Made by a program: the position numbers and the translations under genes
Notes under the pieces: generated by a model
What the model was told of the DNA's origin: nothing
What the model saw: only the letters and a program-made list of their open reading frames with translations
Database searches by the model: none
Assembly (NCBI RefSeq): GCF_000304475.1
Contig: NC_018945.1
Location: forward strand, 372,001 to 436,000
Length of the DNA stretch: 64,000 bases
Origin: Kazachstania africana CBS 2517
Taxonomy: Eukaryota; Ascomycota; Saccharomycetes; Saccharomycetales; Saccharomycetaceae
Direction of reading: 5' to 3'
Part shown: one piece after another, positions 29,858 through 39,571 of the stretch
Layout: every line of letters begins with the position of its first letter
Numbering within the stretch: the stretch's first letter is position 1

Positions 29858-30524
29858 AATGCCCTCGCAAGCCAGTATATGTATGAATAGTCAGGTACAA
29901 TCTCTGTCAATTTCACCCAACAAGAGTGGATAGTTGTCGAGATTGATTGGTTTTAAAAAGAGGTTTTTCAAAGTTTCCAAGCCCTCGAGCATCAGATTTC
30001 TTTTTTTTCCGCCTGCTTGCTTTTCGCTCATCTTAGCTAAGTTTTCCCAAGCTGCGCTGGGTATGGAAAGATTTAGGCCTTCTTTTTCTACTATCGGTGT
30101 TTTCAAGAATTGAAATTCTCTGAATTGTTTATGAGGGCTGAACGTCACCAGCAGGAGTGTAGTCTTGACGTGTAGAGGAGTCTGTACAAGGTAGATGAAT
30201 GAGGTTAACGAGCTACGTTGAAATAGCAAGTTCGGGTGACCTGTAGTCCAGTGGATCTGGTTCAATGGATCCGTTGCGTCTTGTGAAGTAAAACAGAGAG
30301 AAAGTCACTTGATAGTCTATTTCGTCAGTAGGTGTAGCTACATATGCAGGGGGAGGGAATACATGCATCTTGAGAAAATATAGCGTTGCATGAACAATTA
30401 GAGGTGCCAGTGACATGAAACGAAGGAGGAAAAAAATTATATATAACAGGTGAGGGAAAAAAGATAGTTATAAGAAGTGCAAGAATAAAACTTTAACTGG
30501 TTATTAATAGTAAGCAAATAGAAA
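29858..30524. other. divergent TRK1/YNK1 spacer, synteny breakpoint
   Basis: 667 bp joining a YJL block to a YKL block. A 124-codon frame without an ATG start occurs on - (29891-30265), directly upstream of TRK1; its product is not recognised and it may be chance or a relic at the breakpoint. No repeat or tRNA gene, often found at yeast breakpoints, is visible. Confidence 0.45.
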
Positions 30525-30983
30525 ATGTCACAAACGGAGAGAACTTTTATCGCAATTAAGCCAGATGGTGTTCAAAGAGGTCTTGTCTCAAATATTATTG
30601 GTAGATTCGAGAAGAGAGGCTACAAATTGGTTGCCATTAAGTTGGTTCAAGCCACTGAGGCATTGTTGAACGAACATTACGCTGAACACGTTGGCAAGCC
30701 ATTCTTCCCAAAGATGTGCAACTTCATGATGTCTGGTCCTATTGTAGCCATGGTCTGGGAGGGTAAAGACGTAGTTAAACAAGGTAGAAAGATGTTGGGT
30801 GCCACAAACCCCCAAGATAGTGATATGGGTACCATTAGAGGTGATTTTGGTATTGATCTAGGTAGAAACGTTTGTCATGGTAGTGATTCTGTTGCCAGTG
30901 CAGAACGTGAGATTAAGATTTGGTTCAATGAAAATGAAATTGTTAATTGGAGTGCTAACCAATCTATATGGATCTACGAATAG
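30525..30983 (+). CDS. YNK1: nucleoside diphosphate kinase Ynk1
   Basis: 152 residues, orthologue of YKL067W (153). It transfers the gamma-phosphate from ATP to other nucleoside diphosphates through a phosphohistidine. The whole protein is the NDK domain: [14 protein letters not shown] start, and active-site NVCHGSDS with histidine 118. The Kpn-loop and C-terminal WIYE are present as in hexameric eukaryotic NDKs. It is mostly cytosolic with some in the mitochondrial intermembrane space in yeast. Confidence 0.98.
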   Translation: MSQTERTFIAIKPDGVQRGLVSNIIGRFEKRGYKLVAIKLVQATEALLNEHYAEHVGKPFFPKMCNFMMSGPIVAMVWEGKDVVKQGRKMLGATNPQDSDMGTIRGDFGIDLGRNVCHGSDSVASAEREIKIWFNENEIVNWSANQSIWIYE

Positions 30984-31340
30984 ATTAGGAAAACTCCATT
31001 TACATAAGATACATTACTATTATTTATAGATAATATCAATAATAAAATTTAGTTTTGTCACCTAGTGTTCCCCTTTCGTCTTGGGAGCAACGGTGTAAGG
31101 TACTTTTTATATAGAGGCATAGTAAGCGTAAGGGTACCTTAGTTAAAATTATTAAAAAAATATTGGATCAAAGGTTTTTAGATACAGTAAAGATGGAAAA
31201 CTAAGATATTATTAATTGTGCCCTTAGGTATCCTTAATCAGATCTTGGCAAGCATATATATGTATGATGTGTGTATATACAAGCAGCATGAGTCTTGTAA
31301 TTAACTAAGTACCTACATAAAGTAGAAATATAGAGTCAGC
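30984..31340. other. intergenic, nothing recognised
   Basis: 357 bp between YNK1 and the small membrane-protein gene. AT-rich; it contains short TATA-like and poly(A) stretches only. Confidence 0.5.
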
Positions 31341-31580
31341 ATGAATATGCAGAAAAGTACAGACCCAAATATGGATAGTATAGTCAAAAACTTTCTAACA
31401 ACGAAAAAGAGACGGATGCTAAATCCATTGGATTATCATAATCCGACCGTGAGAGGAAGAATGTTTGCTACAATAAGTATGGCTGGTATTTTGAGTGTCA
31501 GTAGCCTGTACGCATTGTATAGAAACACCGGCAATCGTAGTCAAGTGAAAGAAATATATAAAAAGGAAAGAAACACATAA
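31341..31580 (+). CDS. small single-pass membrane protein, YKL065W-A position
   Basis: 79 residues with a hydrophilic N-terminus (VKNFLTTKKRRMLNPLDYHN), one hydrophobic helix at about 46-62 (ATISMAGILSVSSLYALY) and a basic tail. S. cerevisiae has an uncharacterised small gene, YKL065W-A, at the same place between YNK1 and YET1 and in the same orientation, so I take this as its counterpart. The single helix with flanking positive charges would suit the ER or mitochondrial outer membrane; function is unknown. It is convergent with YET1, only about 40 bp apart. Confidence 0.65.
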   Translation: MNMQKSTDPNMDSIVKNFLTTKKRRMLNPLDYHNPTVRGRMFATISMAGILSVSSLYALYRNTGNRSQVKEIYKKERNT

Positions 31581-31618
31581 TGGATAAAAACTGTATGTAA
31601 GTTATAGCTTATATATGC

Positions 31619-32221
31619 TTACTGATTTCTCTTTGATTGTTTAATCTCTTCATTTGTTACAGCCTTTGGTTTATTTGATTCATCGTAGAAATTTTCCAAA
31701 TTTTCAATTTGTTTCTTCAAACCTTCTAAAGAGACATCTTTCTTTCTCAATTCTTCTTGTAATTTGGCAATTTCTTTATCATCAGAGACAAGAGCTGCTT
31801 CTTTACTTGAGCCTTTCTTGGTTTTTTCATTGATTAAATCCTGATATTTGATTAGTCTCCTTACTATGCTCAAGACAGTTGGAATGCCCGCCATGAAATA
31901 CAATATGAATCCAGAAATATAAACGTTTCTTTGATTGTAAGCTCTAGATGCTAGACCTTGCATGGATAGAGTGGAATCCAAATCATTGACCCCCTTATGA
32001 CGAATTGGTACATGAGCCCTCTTCCACGAATCCACAAATAGTAAACCAACCAGAATATTTAACATCACAATGATCACTTTGAATTCCTGTTTCATTGACG
32101 CAATTTCCCACATGTTGTAACACATCTTTCTCATCTTATTTGGCAATGGTAGGACCAGGACAAATAAAATAGCCATCTGTGTTGTTAGCAGAGCAAAAAG
32201 CAACGTAAAATAGAGACTCAT
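31619..32221 (-). CDS. YET1: BAP31-family ER protein Yet1
   Basis: 200 residues, homologue of mammalian BAP31; position matches YKL065C (YET1, 206). Three transmembrane helices occupy about residues 3-20, 45-63 and 102-122, followed by a cytosolic coiled coil (about 150-185) that ends KQSKRNQ, a dilysine-like ER-retention tail. Yet1 pairs with Yet3 and associates with the translocon; the Yet1-Yet3 complex promotes derepression of inositol genes. YET3 is the closest alternative; gene order favours YET1. Confidence 0.88.
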   Translation of the reverse strand: MSLYFTLLFALLTTQMAILFVLVLPLPNKMRKMCYNMWEIASMKQEFKVIIVMLNILVGLLFVDSWKRAHVPIRHKGVNDLDSTLSMQGLASRAYNQRNVYISGFILYFMAGIPTVLSIVRRLIKYQDLINEKTKKGSSKEAALVSDDKEIAKLQEELRKKDVSLEGLKKQIENLENFYDESNKPKAVTNEEIKQSKRNQ

Positions 32222-32848
32222 AATGTTCTTAATACCCTCGTCAATTTATGGTATGAGTAGCACTCAAGTTAGTTGTTACTACCACCAAGGGGATTCTTCT
32301 ATATATAATAAGCCTATCTTTTATAATTAGAAAATTGCACTTGTCTTATGTTACCCGGCTGCCATTTTTTTTCGGAACTACTAACAATCTCATACTGATA
32401 ACAATTCTCACCTACTGTTACTATCACTACTACTACTACTACGATTATCACTGTTAGTAAGTACAGGATCACTATTAGACTTATGATTGTAAACGTAATT
32501 AGTTTCCCTTATATGTATATGTATGTGTGTGTATTACGTTATTTGAGATGAATTGACGGTTACTATTTTTTTTTTTTTTGTCCCTGGCTTCTCGTAGAAT
32601 TATCGGAAAAATAATATCTAGCTTGTATGTCATACCACCTGTTTGGCATAAATTAGCTCTTGCACAGGTTTTGTACACTAGTTCTACCTTATTCTTCTCT
32701 GCTAAAATCACTCTTCATGTTTTCATTTATGTGCAGGTAAATAATCTCATAGAAAACAAAGCAAAAAATACGAACTTCTGTCTCTTTTAGGTGAAGATAA
32801 CAGAGATCAAAGATATATATATATATACATTCAAAATAACATTACATC
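32222..32848. other. divergent YET1/MNR2 spacer
   Basis: 627 bp. It includes short CTA/ACT triplet repeats near 32425-32445, a T14 run at about 32566-32579 and an alternating AT tract at 32812-32826 just before MNR2. No gene recognised. Confidence 0.55.
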
Positions 32849-35578
32849 ATGGGTAATCCAAACGGGAAAAAACAGGATAAAGTTCCATTACTATCTTCTA
32901 AGAATAAAGCGAAGAGGATATCAAGTATTTCCAATCGTAATCCAAATTTCAATGATTTTAATCATGTGGATTCATGGGGGATGTTACATGAGTCTGATAA
33001 CGATTATGACTCCATATACGATTTCTCAAAACCTGATGATAATATAGATTTAGAAAGAAATGCGTTCATTGATCATAGAGCATCTATTGCCAACTCTAGT
33101 TCATACCATCCTCGTCTTAAGAAGAAAAAGAAAGGGCCGGCTAACAAAGACGTAGTTATCGATGTCGATGCATTGTTAGAGCATGTTCATCAGAATAACG
33201 ATACTGAAATTGATTATCATGACACTGATGACGAAGACGAATATAATTCAAGACCTTCATCAAAGGGTTCTTCTTCAAATTCTTCCTTGGATGATGTCTT
33301 CATTGATGAAACAAAAGACGCCAAGATCTGGCCTGATGTAACTATCCTGGAAGAATTTTCAAAGGAAGAGACGGAAAGACTAAGAAGAGAGGCTCAAAAG
33401 GATGCAGAAGCATTCCCTTTAGAGTATGATGATACCGAAGAGGAAGACGTTTTTAATAGCGGTTCAAAGACTAATGATAATCACGGCAACATTGTTAATA
33501 ATACAACAGCTAATACTAATAATACTAATAATATTCTTTTTTCAAAACCAATTGTAACCAATATAGACGTGCCTGAACTGGGCAACAAACAGGTCAATGA
33601 AGCGGAACATCTGCATTCAGGAAGATTAAGACCAAAAAGAATTGCACCTTGGCACTTGATACAAAGGCAGTCGTTGATTAATAACACCAACTATAAAGAC
33701 TCTAAAACAAAAATTGAAAGAGAAATGAGAGATAATTTATTAGTTGGAAGAAATATCAAATATCCAGCTCATATCATCTCCAATAATCCAGAACACTTCA
33801 GATTTACTTATTTTAGAATCGATTTAGACTCTACAGTACATTCGCCAACTATATCTGGATTATTACAACCTGGACAAAAATTTCAAGATTTATTTGTAAG
33901 TTCAGTCTATGCTCCTCAAAAGATTTCAAGAAGAGCTTCCACGGTTGGATCTATGTCCCCAACGACCATACCATTGAATACCACCAATTCAACACTATTG
34001 TTGAACCAAAAAAATGCTTCTACTTTATCAGGAAACGCACCATCACAACAACAATTACAGGATGAGGATATTCCCCCCTTTTGGCTTGATGTTGTCAATC
34101 CAACAGAAGAAGAAATGAAAACTTTAAGTAAAGCCTTTGGCATACATCCTTTAACCACAGAAGATATTTTTCTTGGAGAAATTAGAGAAAAGGTCGAACT
34201 GTTTAAGGATTATTATTTGATTTGTTTTAGAAGTTTTGATATTGTTGCCGCCGAAAAGAAGAAGTCGAGACATAGTAATATCAGTAGGATTAATAATGAG
34301 AAATTATACGATGATAGATCGTCATCAAATTCTGATGTTCAAAGTATGCATTTTCAAAATGAAAATTGGTTCGAAAAAATAAAATCCTTCTTCGGTAAGA
34401 AACCTAGAAGAAGGTCTTCAATCAGTGCAGGTGCTGCTATTAATAGGAGTAAGAGTAGAAGATTAAGCATATTAAAAAAACAAGAAAAGGAAAGATTCAA
34501 AAGAAAGTCTGGTGATAGGCACAAACCAAGGGCAGGCGAATTGGAGCCATTAAACGTTTATATAATTGTCTTCAGAACAGGTGTTCTTACTTTCCATTTC
34601 GCACCAACTCCACATCCAATCAATGTTAGACGAAGAGCTAGATTGTTAAAGGATTATCTCAATGTAACATCAGATTGGATTGCCTACGCGCTCATCGATG
34701 ATATTACTGATGCATTTGGTCCCATGATTGAGTTAATTGAGGATGAAGTTTATGATATTGAAGATGCAATTCTGAAAATGCATCACGGGGATGATTCATC
34801 GTCTTCCGATTCTTCTGATTCTTCTGACAATGAAGATTCTGATTTATATGGAACCGAAAATGAAGGTAGTTCTGATACTGAATTAATAAATAGGAAACAA
34901 AAAAGGAGACGGCGCAGAGGTTTGATCAGTTCCAATTATGGAACTCTTCATACTGGCCGACATAGTGCAAGAGGTGGAGAATCAATTAGTTCAAGAGGTA
35001 GTGGTACCGATAGTAGTTCGAGTACAAGTAGTTCCTCGTCGTCTTCGTCATCGTTATCCACATTCAATGCAAATTTGATCGGATGGAAAAAGAAAGGAGA
35101 TATGTTAAGAAGAATAGGTGAATGTCGTAAGAGGGTAATGAGTATACTAAGATTGTTAGGAGCTAAAGCTGATGTTATCAAAGGATTTGCCAAGAGGTAC
35201 AATGGACAATGGGGTGAAATTGCCCCACAAGGAGAAATCGCCATGTATTTGGATGATATTCAGGATCATATAATTACTATGGTTTCATCATTAAATCATT
35301 ACGAAAAGTTATTGAGTAGATCGCATTCTAATTATTTGGCCCAAATTAATATTGATATGACCAGAGTTAATAACGACATGAATGATGTTTTAGGTAAAAT
35401 AACCATCTTAGGTACTATCGTATTGCCAATGAATGTTATAACGGGTCTTTGGGGTATGAATGTATTGGTGCCGGGACAAGATAAGAATTCATTGCAGTGG
35501 TTTATCGGTATAATAATGTTTATGATGGTATTAGCGTATACGGCATACATGTACACGAAGAGAAGATTTGGATTCTGA
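32849..35578 (+). CDS. MNR2: vacuolar magnesium transporter Mnr2
   Basis: 909 residues, CorA family; matches YKL064W (MNR2, 969). Mnr2 sits in the vacuolar membrane and releases stored Mg2+ when supply is short. The N-terminal 300 residues are charged and Ser/Asn-rich. The CorA core begins around 390 (PPFWLDVVNPTEEEMKTLSK) and is interrupted by two low-complexity insertions: a basic one (about 500-560) and a Ser/Asp-rich one (about 645-735, ending in a long serine run). Two helices at the end carry the obligatory GMN motif (GLWGMNV near 868) and the final FIGIIMFMMVLAYTAYMY. ALR1/ALR2 are plasma-membrane paralogues; the position supports MNR2. Confidence 0.93.
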   Translation: MGNPNGKKQDKVPLLSSKNKAKRISSISNRNPNFNDFNHVDSWGMLHESDNDYDSIYDFSKPDDNIDLERNAFIDHRASIANSSSYHPRLKKKKKGPANKDVVIDVDALLEHVHQNNDTEIDYHDTDDEDEYNSRPSSKGSSSNSSLDDVFIDETKDAKIWPDVTILEEFSKEETERLRREAQKDAEAFPLEYDDTEEEDVFNSGSKTNDNHGNIVNNTTANTNNTNNILFSKPIVTNIDVPELGNKQVNEAEHLHSGRLRPKRIAPWHLIQRQSLINNTNYKDSKTKIEREMRDNLLVGRNIKYPAHIISNNPEHFRFTYFRIDLDSTVHSPTISGLLQPGQKFQDLFVSSVYAPQKISRRASTVGSMSPTTIPLNTTNSTLLLNQKNASTLSGNAPSQQQLQDEDIPPFWLDVVNPTEEEMKTLSKAFGIHPLTTEDIFLGEIREKVELFKDYYLICFRSFDIVAAEKKKSRHSNISRINNEKLYDDRSSSNSDVQSMHFQNENWFEKIKSFFGKKPRRRSSISAGAAINRSKSRRLSILKKQEKERFKRKSGDRHKPRAGELEPLNVYIIVFRTGVLTFHFAPTPHPINVRRRARLLKDYLNVTSDWIAYALIDDITDAFGPMIELIEDEVYDIEDAILKMHHGDDSSSSDSSDSSDNEDSDLYGTENEGSSDTELINRKQKRRRRRGLISSNYGTLHTGRHSARGGESISSRGSGTDSSSSTSSSSSSSSSLSTFNANLIGWKKKGDMLRRIGECRKRVMSILRLLGAKADVIKGFAKRYNGQWGEIAPQGEIAMYLDDIQDHIITMVSSLNHYEKLLSRSHSNYLAQINIDMTRVNNDMNDVLGKITILGTIVLPMNVITGLWGMNVLVPGQDKNSLQWFIGIIMFMMVLAYTAYMYTKRRFGF

Positions 35579-35687
35579 GATGAAAGATCTCCCGGAAAGA
35601 AAGTTTGATTATTATTATTATTATCTATCTATCTATCTACATTAACTAATTTATATATTATTAAAAAAAAGGATGCTAATACTGTTT

Positions 35688-36071
35688 TTAGGCATCTAAT
35701 TGAGCATTTTTATTTGATAACTTATCTTTCAATGCATTTGGTTTCGTTATATCATTTTCTAAGTTTTTCGTCTCTTGTTGCATAGCCACTTCATTATTAA
35801 ATTTTTCTTTAACAATATCATTATTTAACATTTCATTGTTCGAATGTTTATCTTTTGAATTTAAAGATCCAAAATTACCATCTAATTCATAATCAGGTAC
35901 TTTATTAAAATCAGAATAACCCGTTCTAATCAAAAAGAATATAAAGAATAATACTGTAACGTAAGCTAGAATTTTTTTCATTGGTGTAGTCAAGAAAGAT
36001 TTCGATCTAACATTACCATTATGTTTGTAGCGAGGTAATAGATCTTTCTTTCTTCTTATGCCTCCTTGCAT
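35688..36071 (-). CDS. small Golgi-type membrane protein, YKL063C-like
   Basis: 127 residues from the first ATG at 36071 (MQGGIRRKKDLLPRYKHN); the frame is open further upstream only with non-ATG codons. It has a basic cytosolic N-terminus, one signal-anchor helix at about 32-50 (KILAYVTVLFFIFFLIRTGY) and an Asn/Lys-rich lumenal tail, so type II topology. S. cerevisiae YKL063C (167 residues, Golgi-localised, function unknown) lies at the same place between MNR2 and MSN4. The call rests on position and architecture. Confidence 0.65.
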   Translation of the reverse strand: MQGGIRRKKDLLPRYKHNGNVRSKSFLTTPMKKILAYVTVLFFIFFLIRTGYSDFNKVPDYELDGNFGSLNSKDKHSNNEMLNNDIVKEKFNNEVAMQQETKNLENDITKPNALKDKLSNKNAQLDA

Positions 36072-36225
36072 AGTTATAGATGGGCGGTAATGTGAATTAG
36101 CTAACAAGTTTATTATATTCAGATGTTGGGATCATCGCATAGTAGGCACTTTCTTATTTTCTTCCTTTTAATCAAAATATTAATTTTCCGCTGGCTTAAT
36201 AGCGATTAAAATTGGATAAATATGT

Positions 36226-36283
36226 ATCACGTGCAGGATTCACCGTTATGAGAGTATAAAAGCTGGGTAAATATGCACGTGAC
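36226..36283. promoter_or_regulatory. inverted pair of CACGTG E-boxes
   Basis: ATCACGTG (36226-36233) and CACGTGAC (36276-36283) are perfect RTCACRTG sites in opposite orientation, 43 bp apart and about 155-210 bp upstream of the YKL063C-like ATG. Cbf1 or Pho4 binding is plausible. Confidence 0.45.
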
Positions 36284-36704
36284 CAAATGTCTGCTGGTGT
36301 GAGGATTTTGAAAGACCCCAGACACCCCATATATCCATGATCAACATATCTTTCGAACGACAAGTTGAGCAACCGGCAGGCCAGATGAGAGAAGAGAAGG
36401 CTAGATTGATTCCAGACTTCACACTTCTGTGCCCTCTTTGCTTCTTGCGTGACCGACAAATTGATTTTCGTCCGTCATGTGGATATTACCAGGCCTGCCT
36501 ACAGGCTTCAAATATTTTTGCTGTCCAATTGGAAACAAAAATTCTGTCCCATCCTCGTACAAACGCGCCCGCCCTCTCTCCTCCCCCCCACACTCTTGCC
36601 TGATTGGAACAGTGGGGTGTTCGTTCACTACCCGATTCAGGAAGCGGCGGAAGAAATCGCAGCAATCGAAGAAAAATGTTTATTTCCGAATATGGTAATG
36701 ATGG

Positions 36705-36709
36705 CCCCT
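36705..36709 (+). promoter_or_regulatory. stress response element (STRE)
   Basis: CCCCT, the Msn2/Msn4 core, about 1.16 kb upstream of the MSN2/4 ATG. A pentamer is weak evidence alone; a second copy is at 37319-37323. Confidence 0.3.
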
Positions 36710-37318
36710 TGTGTCTACCTCCATTCCAAATTTGGAATTCACCCACAGATAAATAATAAGCATGTCTTACTCCGGACTCGTTCTTGCCAGCTATTCCTTC
36801 TTTTGGGATCCAGACGAAGCCAAGACTGGCCAAAGTATATGACATCGAGAATCTGGACATCGTTATTACAAGGAATTTTAGTCTTGAGAGGCAGCATGCC
36901 GAGAACTATTTTTGAAGGAAAGAATAGGTGGGGTACACATCTTGGTTACCTGTAGGCAAACCTAGTGGTGAAGAATGTTTCTGTTTTTTTGATGGAACTT
37001 TATATTTGAATACTAGTAGTTATTAGCACAAAGACAACACGTTACTACGACTACTGGAGTCCGAGAACCCTTATATCATGTCGTATAGACAGAAAGTCCA
37101 GTTTTTTTTGTTTAGCATGTTGCTTAAGGATAGCTATTATTAACAGTTCCAGAACATATAATACGTCTTATTGTACTGTATAGATGGTTAACCCACACTT
37201 GTAGAATACAATTCACCCACACTCATGCATAAGGGCCCTGTCGTCTATCTTTTCGGTCACGTCTTCTACCGTACGGGTGTCCCATCAACACTAACCATAT
37301 TTATTTTACTCATTCCTT

Positions 37319-37323
37319 CCCCT
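37319..37323 (+). promoter_or_regulatory. stress response element (STRE)
   Basis: CCCCT about 545 bp upstream of the MSN2/4 ATG. MSN4 in S. cerevisiae is itself stress-induced through STREs, so autoregulation is plausible. Confidence 0.35.
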
Positions 37324-37780
37324 GCTGGATGCTATGTATGCCCAGCATCGCCAACTGCTGCATCGAATAACTTCGTAGTGACGTGGGGTTACCCACACTG
37401 ACACGTCTGTGACTTCTCCCGCTCATTTCCGTCTTCGCCATTCTTCGGGGAAACGTCTTCTTCGTGATAATCCGCACCAGCAGACAGAGAGGGAACACCT
37501 CTCTTCTCTATTCATAGTTTGTGCTTTCCAATCTAAGAAGATCCCATGGGCTTAAACGAAGAAAATACACCTCATACTAAGGATATCTTTAAGAGGATTT
37601 ATCTGTATATTGATAATAAATTAATAATCTTATGATCTTTTCTCTCTTCAACAAAAATCAAGTAATGTTATCAAATAAATATGATTGACATCTTCTATAG
37701 AACCTACTTCTCTTTTAGTTACTTCTTATAAATAATTCTCTTTAAGTCTCAAGTATTTTCCATTGAAATATTTCACTCGT

Positions 37781-37800
37781 ATATATATATATATATATAT
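37781..37800. repeat. (AT)10 dinucleotide repeat
   Basis: Twenty bases of alternating A and T, ending 66 bp before the MSN2/4 ATG; it may act as a TATA-like element or be a simple microsatellite. Confidence 0.9.
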
Positions 37801-37866
37801 ACCATTCTAATCACCTTCCATAATTGAATTCCTCATTCCTTATTGCTGAACAGCAGAACATTTGCT

Positions 37867-38979
37867 ATGAATTCACAAGATATTGAACAACAAGACTTAT
37901 TCGATAGCAACGCTTTAGATATAAGGAAACGTACAACCATGGACGAACAATTCAATATTTATAATACTACCCTCTCTGATGATTTGATAGATTTCAAATA
38001 TTTGGACTCAATTGACTTTTCAAACGTAAATCTAGATTATACCTTCGTTAATAACAATCATAACGATGATACATCCTCGACTCCAACCACCCCAGCAAAA
38101 GGTAACTACATTTTCTCAAATTCAAACAAATATTCTTTACCATCTCCATCTTTATCTTCGTCTGCTACAAAATTGAACACTGCTAGTAATAGTTCCACTC
38201 ATTTAGGCAACAGTCCCGCGGATTTCAATACACTAATTGAATCTTTAAACCAAAACAAGCAAGATACTGCGTCATCATTTATTGATTTTGATAATCTAGC
38301 AAAGAGTCCTATCGAAAATGTGGACAACTTCTTTAATGAATTATTATCGGAGGAAAATAATGTAAATTCTTTACCAATGCAAAGAAGTATCAGTAAAATT
38401 CTCAAGTCTTCAGAGACTACCAATAGTACATCGTTCCCCACCGACAACGATTTGAGCCAGGCGCTCAATGATTATAGCTTTAATTTCAATATCAAGAAGA
38501 CAGATGGTGATCTATTCCAATTGAGTTCTCCAAAACAGACATTTGTCAATCCTTCTTTAGTGAATAATATTTCCACTATCGATTCTAATATCTTACTCTC
38601 AAAGAACGAGAACTTTCCAACGGTGGATAACAATACATCATTTTATACTACCAAGAACAGTAAGGTCCTCAAACGTAAATCAGCTTCCTCGATACCTAAT
38701 ATCAGAAGACAGTCTATAGTTGATATTCACAAAAATAGACGACAGTCAACGATTGGTACCAGTACTAGTGATATCGGGAATGACGAAGATTTAGATAAAC
38801 AGTTCAAATGCTCTGAGTGTGAGAAAGGTTTCAAGAGGAGTGAGCATCTTAAAAGGCACTTTAGATCGGTTCATTCAAATGAAAGACCCTTCCCATGTAT
38901 GCTATGTGAAAAGAAGTTCAGTCGGAGTGATAATCTCTCTCAGCATTTGAAGACACATAAGAAACATGGTGACTTCTAA
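37867..38979 (+). CDS. MSN4: Msn2/Msn4-type stress zinc-finger transcription factor
   Basis: 370 residues from the ATG at 37867 (the frame is open eight codons upstream without ATG). Two C2H2 fingers close the protein (about 313-365: [20 protein letters not shown], then [20 protein letters not shown], tail HKKHGDF), essentially those of Msn2/4 that bind AGGGG. Upstream lie basic sites RKSAS, RRQSI and RRQST (about 275-300), the arrangement by which PKA phosphorylation controls nuclear import. N-terminal acidic-aromatic blocks ([28 protein letters not shown]...[10 protein letters not shown]) match the activation and export motifs. It is far shorter than S. cerevisiae Msn4 (630) or Msn2 (704), because the Asn-rich middle is missing. 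Position after YKL063C fits YKL062W (MSN4). Confidence 0.9.
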   Translation: MNSQDIEQQDLFDSNALDIRKRTTMDEQFNIYNTTLSDDLIDFKYLDSIDFSNVNLDYTFVNNNHNDDTSSTPTTPAKGNYIFSNSNKYSLPSPSLSSSATKLNTASNSSTHLGNSPADFNTLIESLNQNKQDTASSFIDFDNLAKSPIENVDNFFNELLSEENNVNSLPMQRSISKILKSSETTNSTSFPTDNDLSQALNDYSFNFNIKKTDGDLFQLSSPKQTFVNPSLVNNISTIDSNILLSKNENFPTVDNNTSFYTTKNSKVLKRKSASSIPNIRRQSIVDIHKNRRQSTIGTSTSDIGNDEDLDKQFKCSECEKGFKRSEHLKRHFRSVHSNERPFPCMLCEKKFSRSDNLSQHLKTHKKHGDF

Positions 38980-39191
38980 AACACATACATATTCTATAAA
39001 ACACATATTTATACAGAATTCTTAGTCAAGTAATGCAATAATTTATAACTATTCTTAGTCTTCTAACGAGTTATATATATATATATATGTATATTCATTC
39101 ATTTTTTTTATTTTTCTTGCGTACAAGCTGTAATGAAAATATTAAGAAAATCTTGAAGTTAGACAGCCTCGAGAGGTTACACTCAAACATC

Positions 39192-39473
39192 ATGTCTGGT
39201 AAACCTCCCGTGTATCGTCTGCCTCCTTTGCCGAGATTAAGGGTGAAGAAACCTATTATAAAACAAGAGCCAAATAGATGTCTCGTTCTCATGTCCAACC
39301 TTTTACAATGCTGGTCATCAAATGGTCATATGAACCCTGTATGCAACAGTCTGGTCACTGAACTGAAAGCATGCACTATGAAACCAATGCAAACTAATAA
39401 GGAACAGAAAAGCAATATTAACTACCATGCCGCAAGACTATATAACAAAATCAGTGGTAAACCGAACGACTAG
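39192..39473 (+). CDS. MRP10: mitochondrial small-subunit ribosomal protein Mrp10
   Basis: 93 residues (S. cerevisiae YDL045W-A, 95). Twin CX9C protein: [11 protein letters not shown] and [11 protein letters not shown], disulphide-bonded through the Mia40 relay before reaching the matrix mitoribosome. The proline-rich start [20 protein letters not shown] acts as the targeting signal. The frame is open to an earlier in-frame ATG at 39087, adding 35 residues ([12 protein letters not shown]...), but the conserved start is at 39192 and the extension overlaps promoter-like AT repeats. It is divergent-tail to FAD1 as in S. cerevisiae; synteny jumps from YKL062W to YDL045W-A just upstream. Confidence 0.95.
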   Translation: MSGKPPVYRLPPLPRLRVKKPIIKQEPNRCLVLMSNLLQCWSSNGHMNPVCNSLVTELKACTMKPMQTNKEQKSNINYHAARLYNKISGKPND

Positions 39474-39571
39474 TAATATTTCGACCTCCTTTTAATCTGG
39501 CATATTTACATGTCCTCTATAAATGGTACTCTATATCCTCCTGTATATAAAAAGTGTATATTCCCCACATA

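Larger units (their letters stand above)
36072..37866. other. long divergent spacer upstream of the MSN2/4 gene
   Basis: 1.8 kb, the longest gap in the window. It holds two E-boxes near the YKL063C side, two STREs and a (TA)10 tract before the MSN gene, and GC-richer blocks at 36250-36700 and 37200-37500. Open frames here, including 168 codons on + (36449-36955, no ATG start) and 88 codons on + from the ATG at 36337, show no recognisable domain. A 29-codon ATG frame (37546-37635) could act as an upstream frame. Confidence 0.5.

Noticed and set aside
36449..36955. 168-codon open frame on + upstream of MSN4
   Set aside because: Begins without an ATG, no recognisable motif, lies in a promoter with higher GC where long frames occur by chance.
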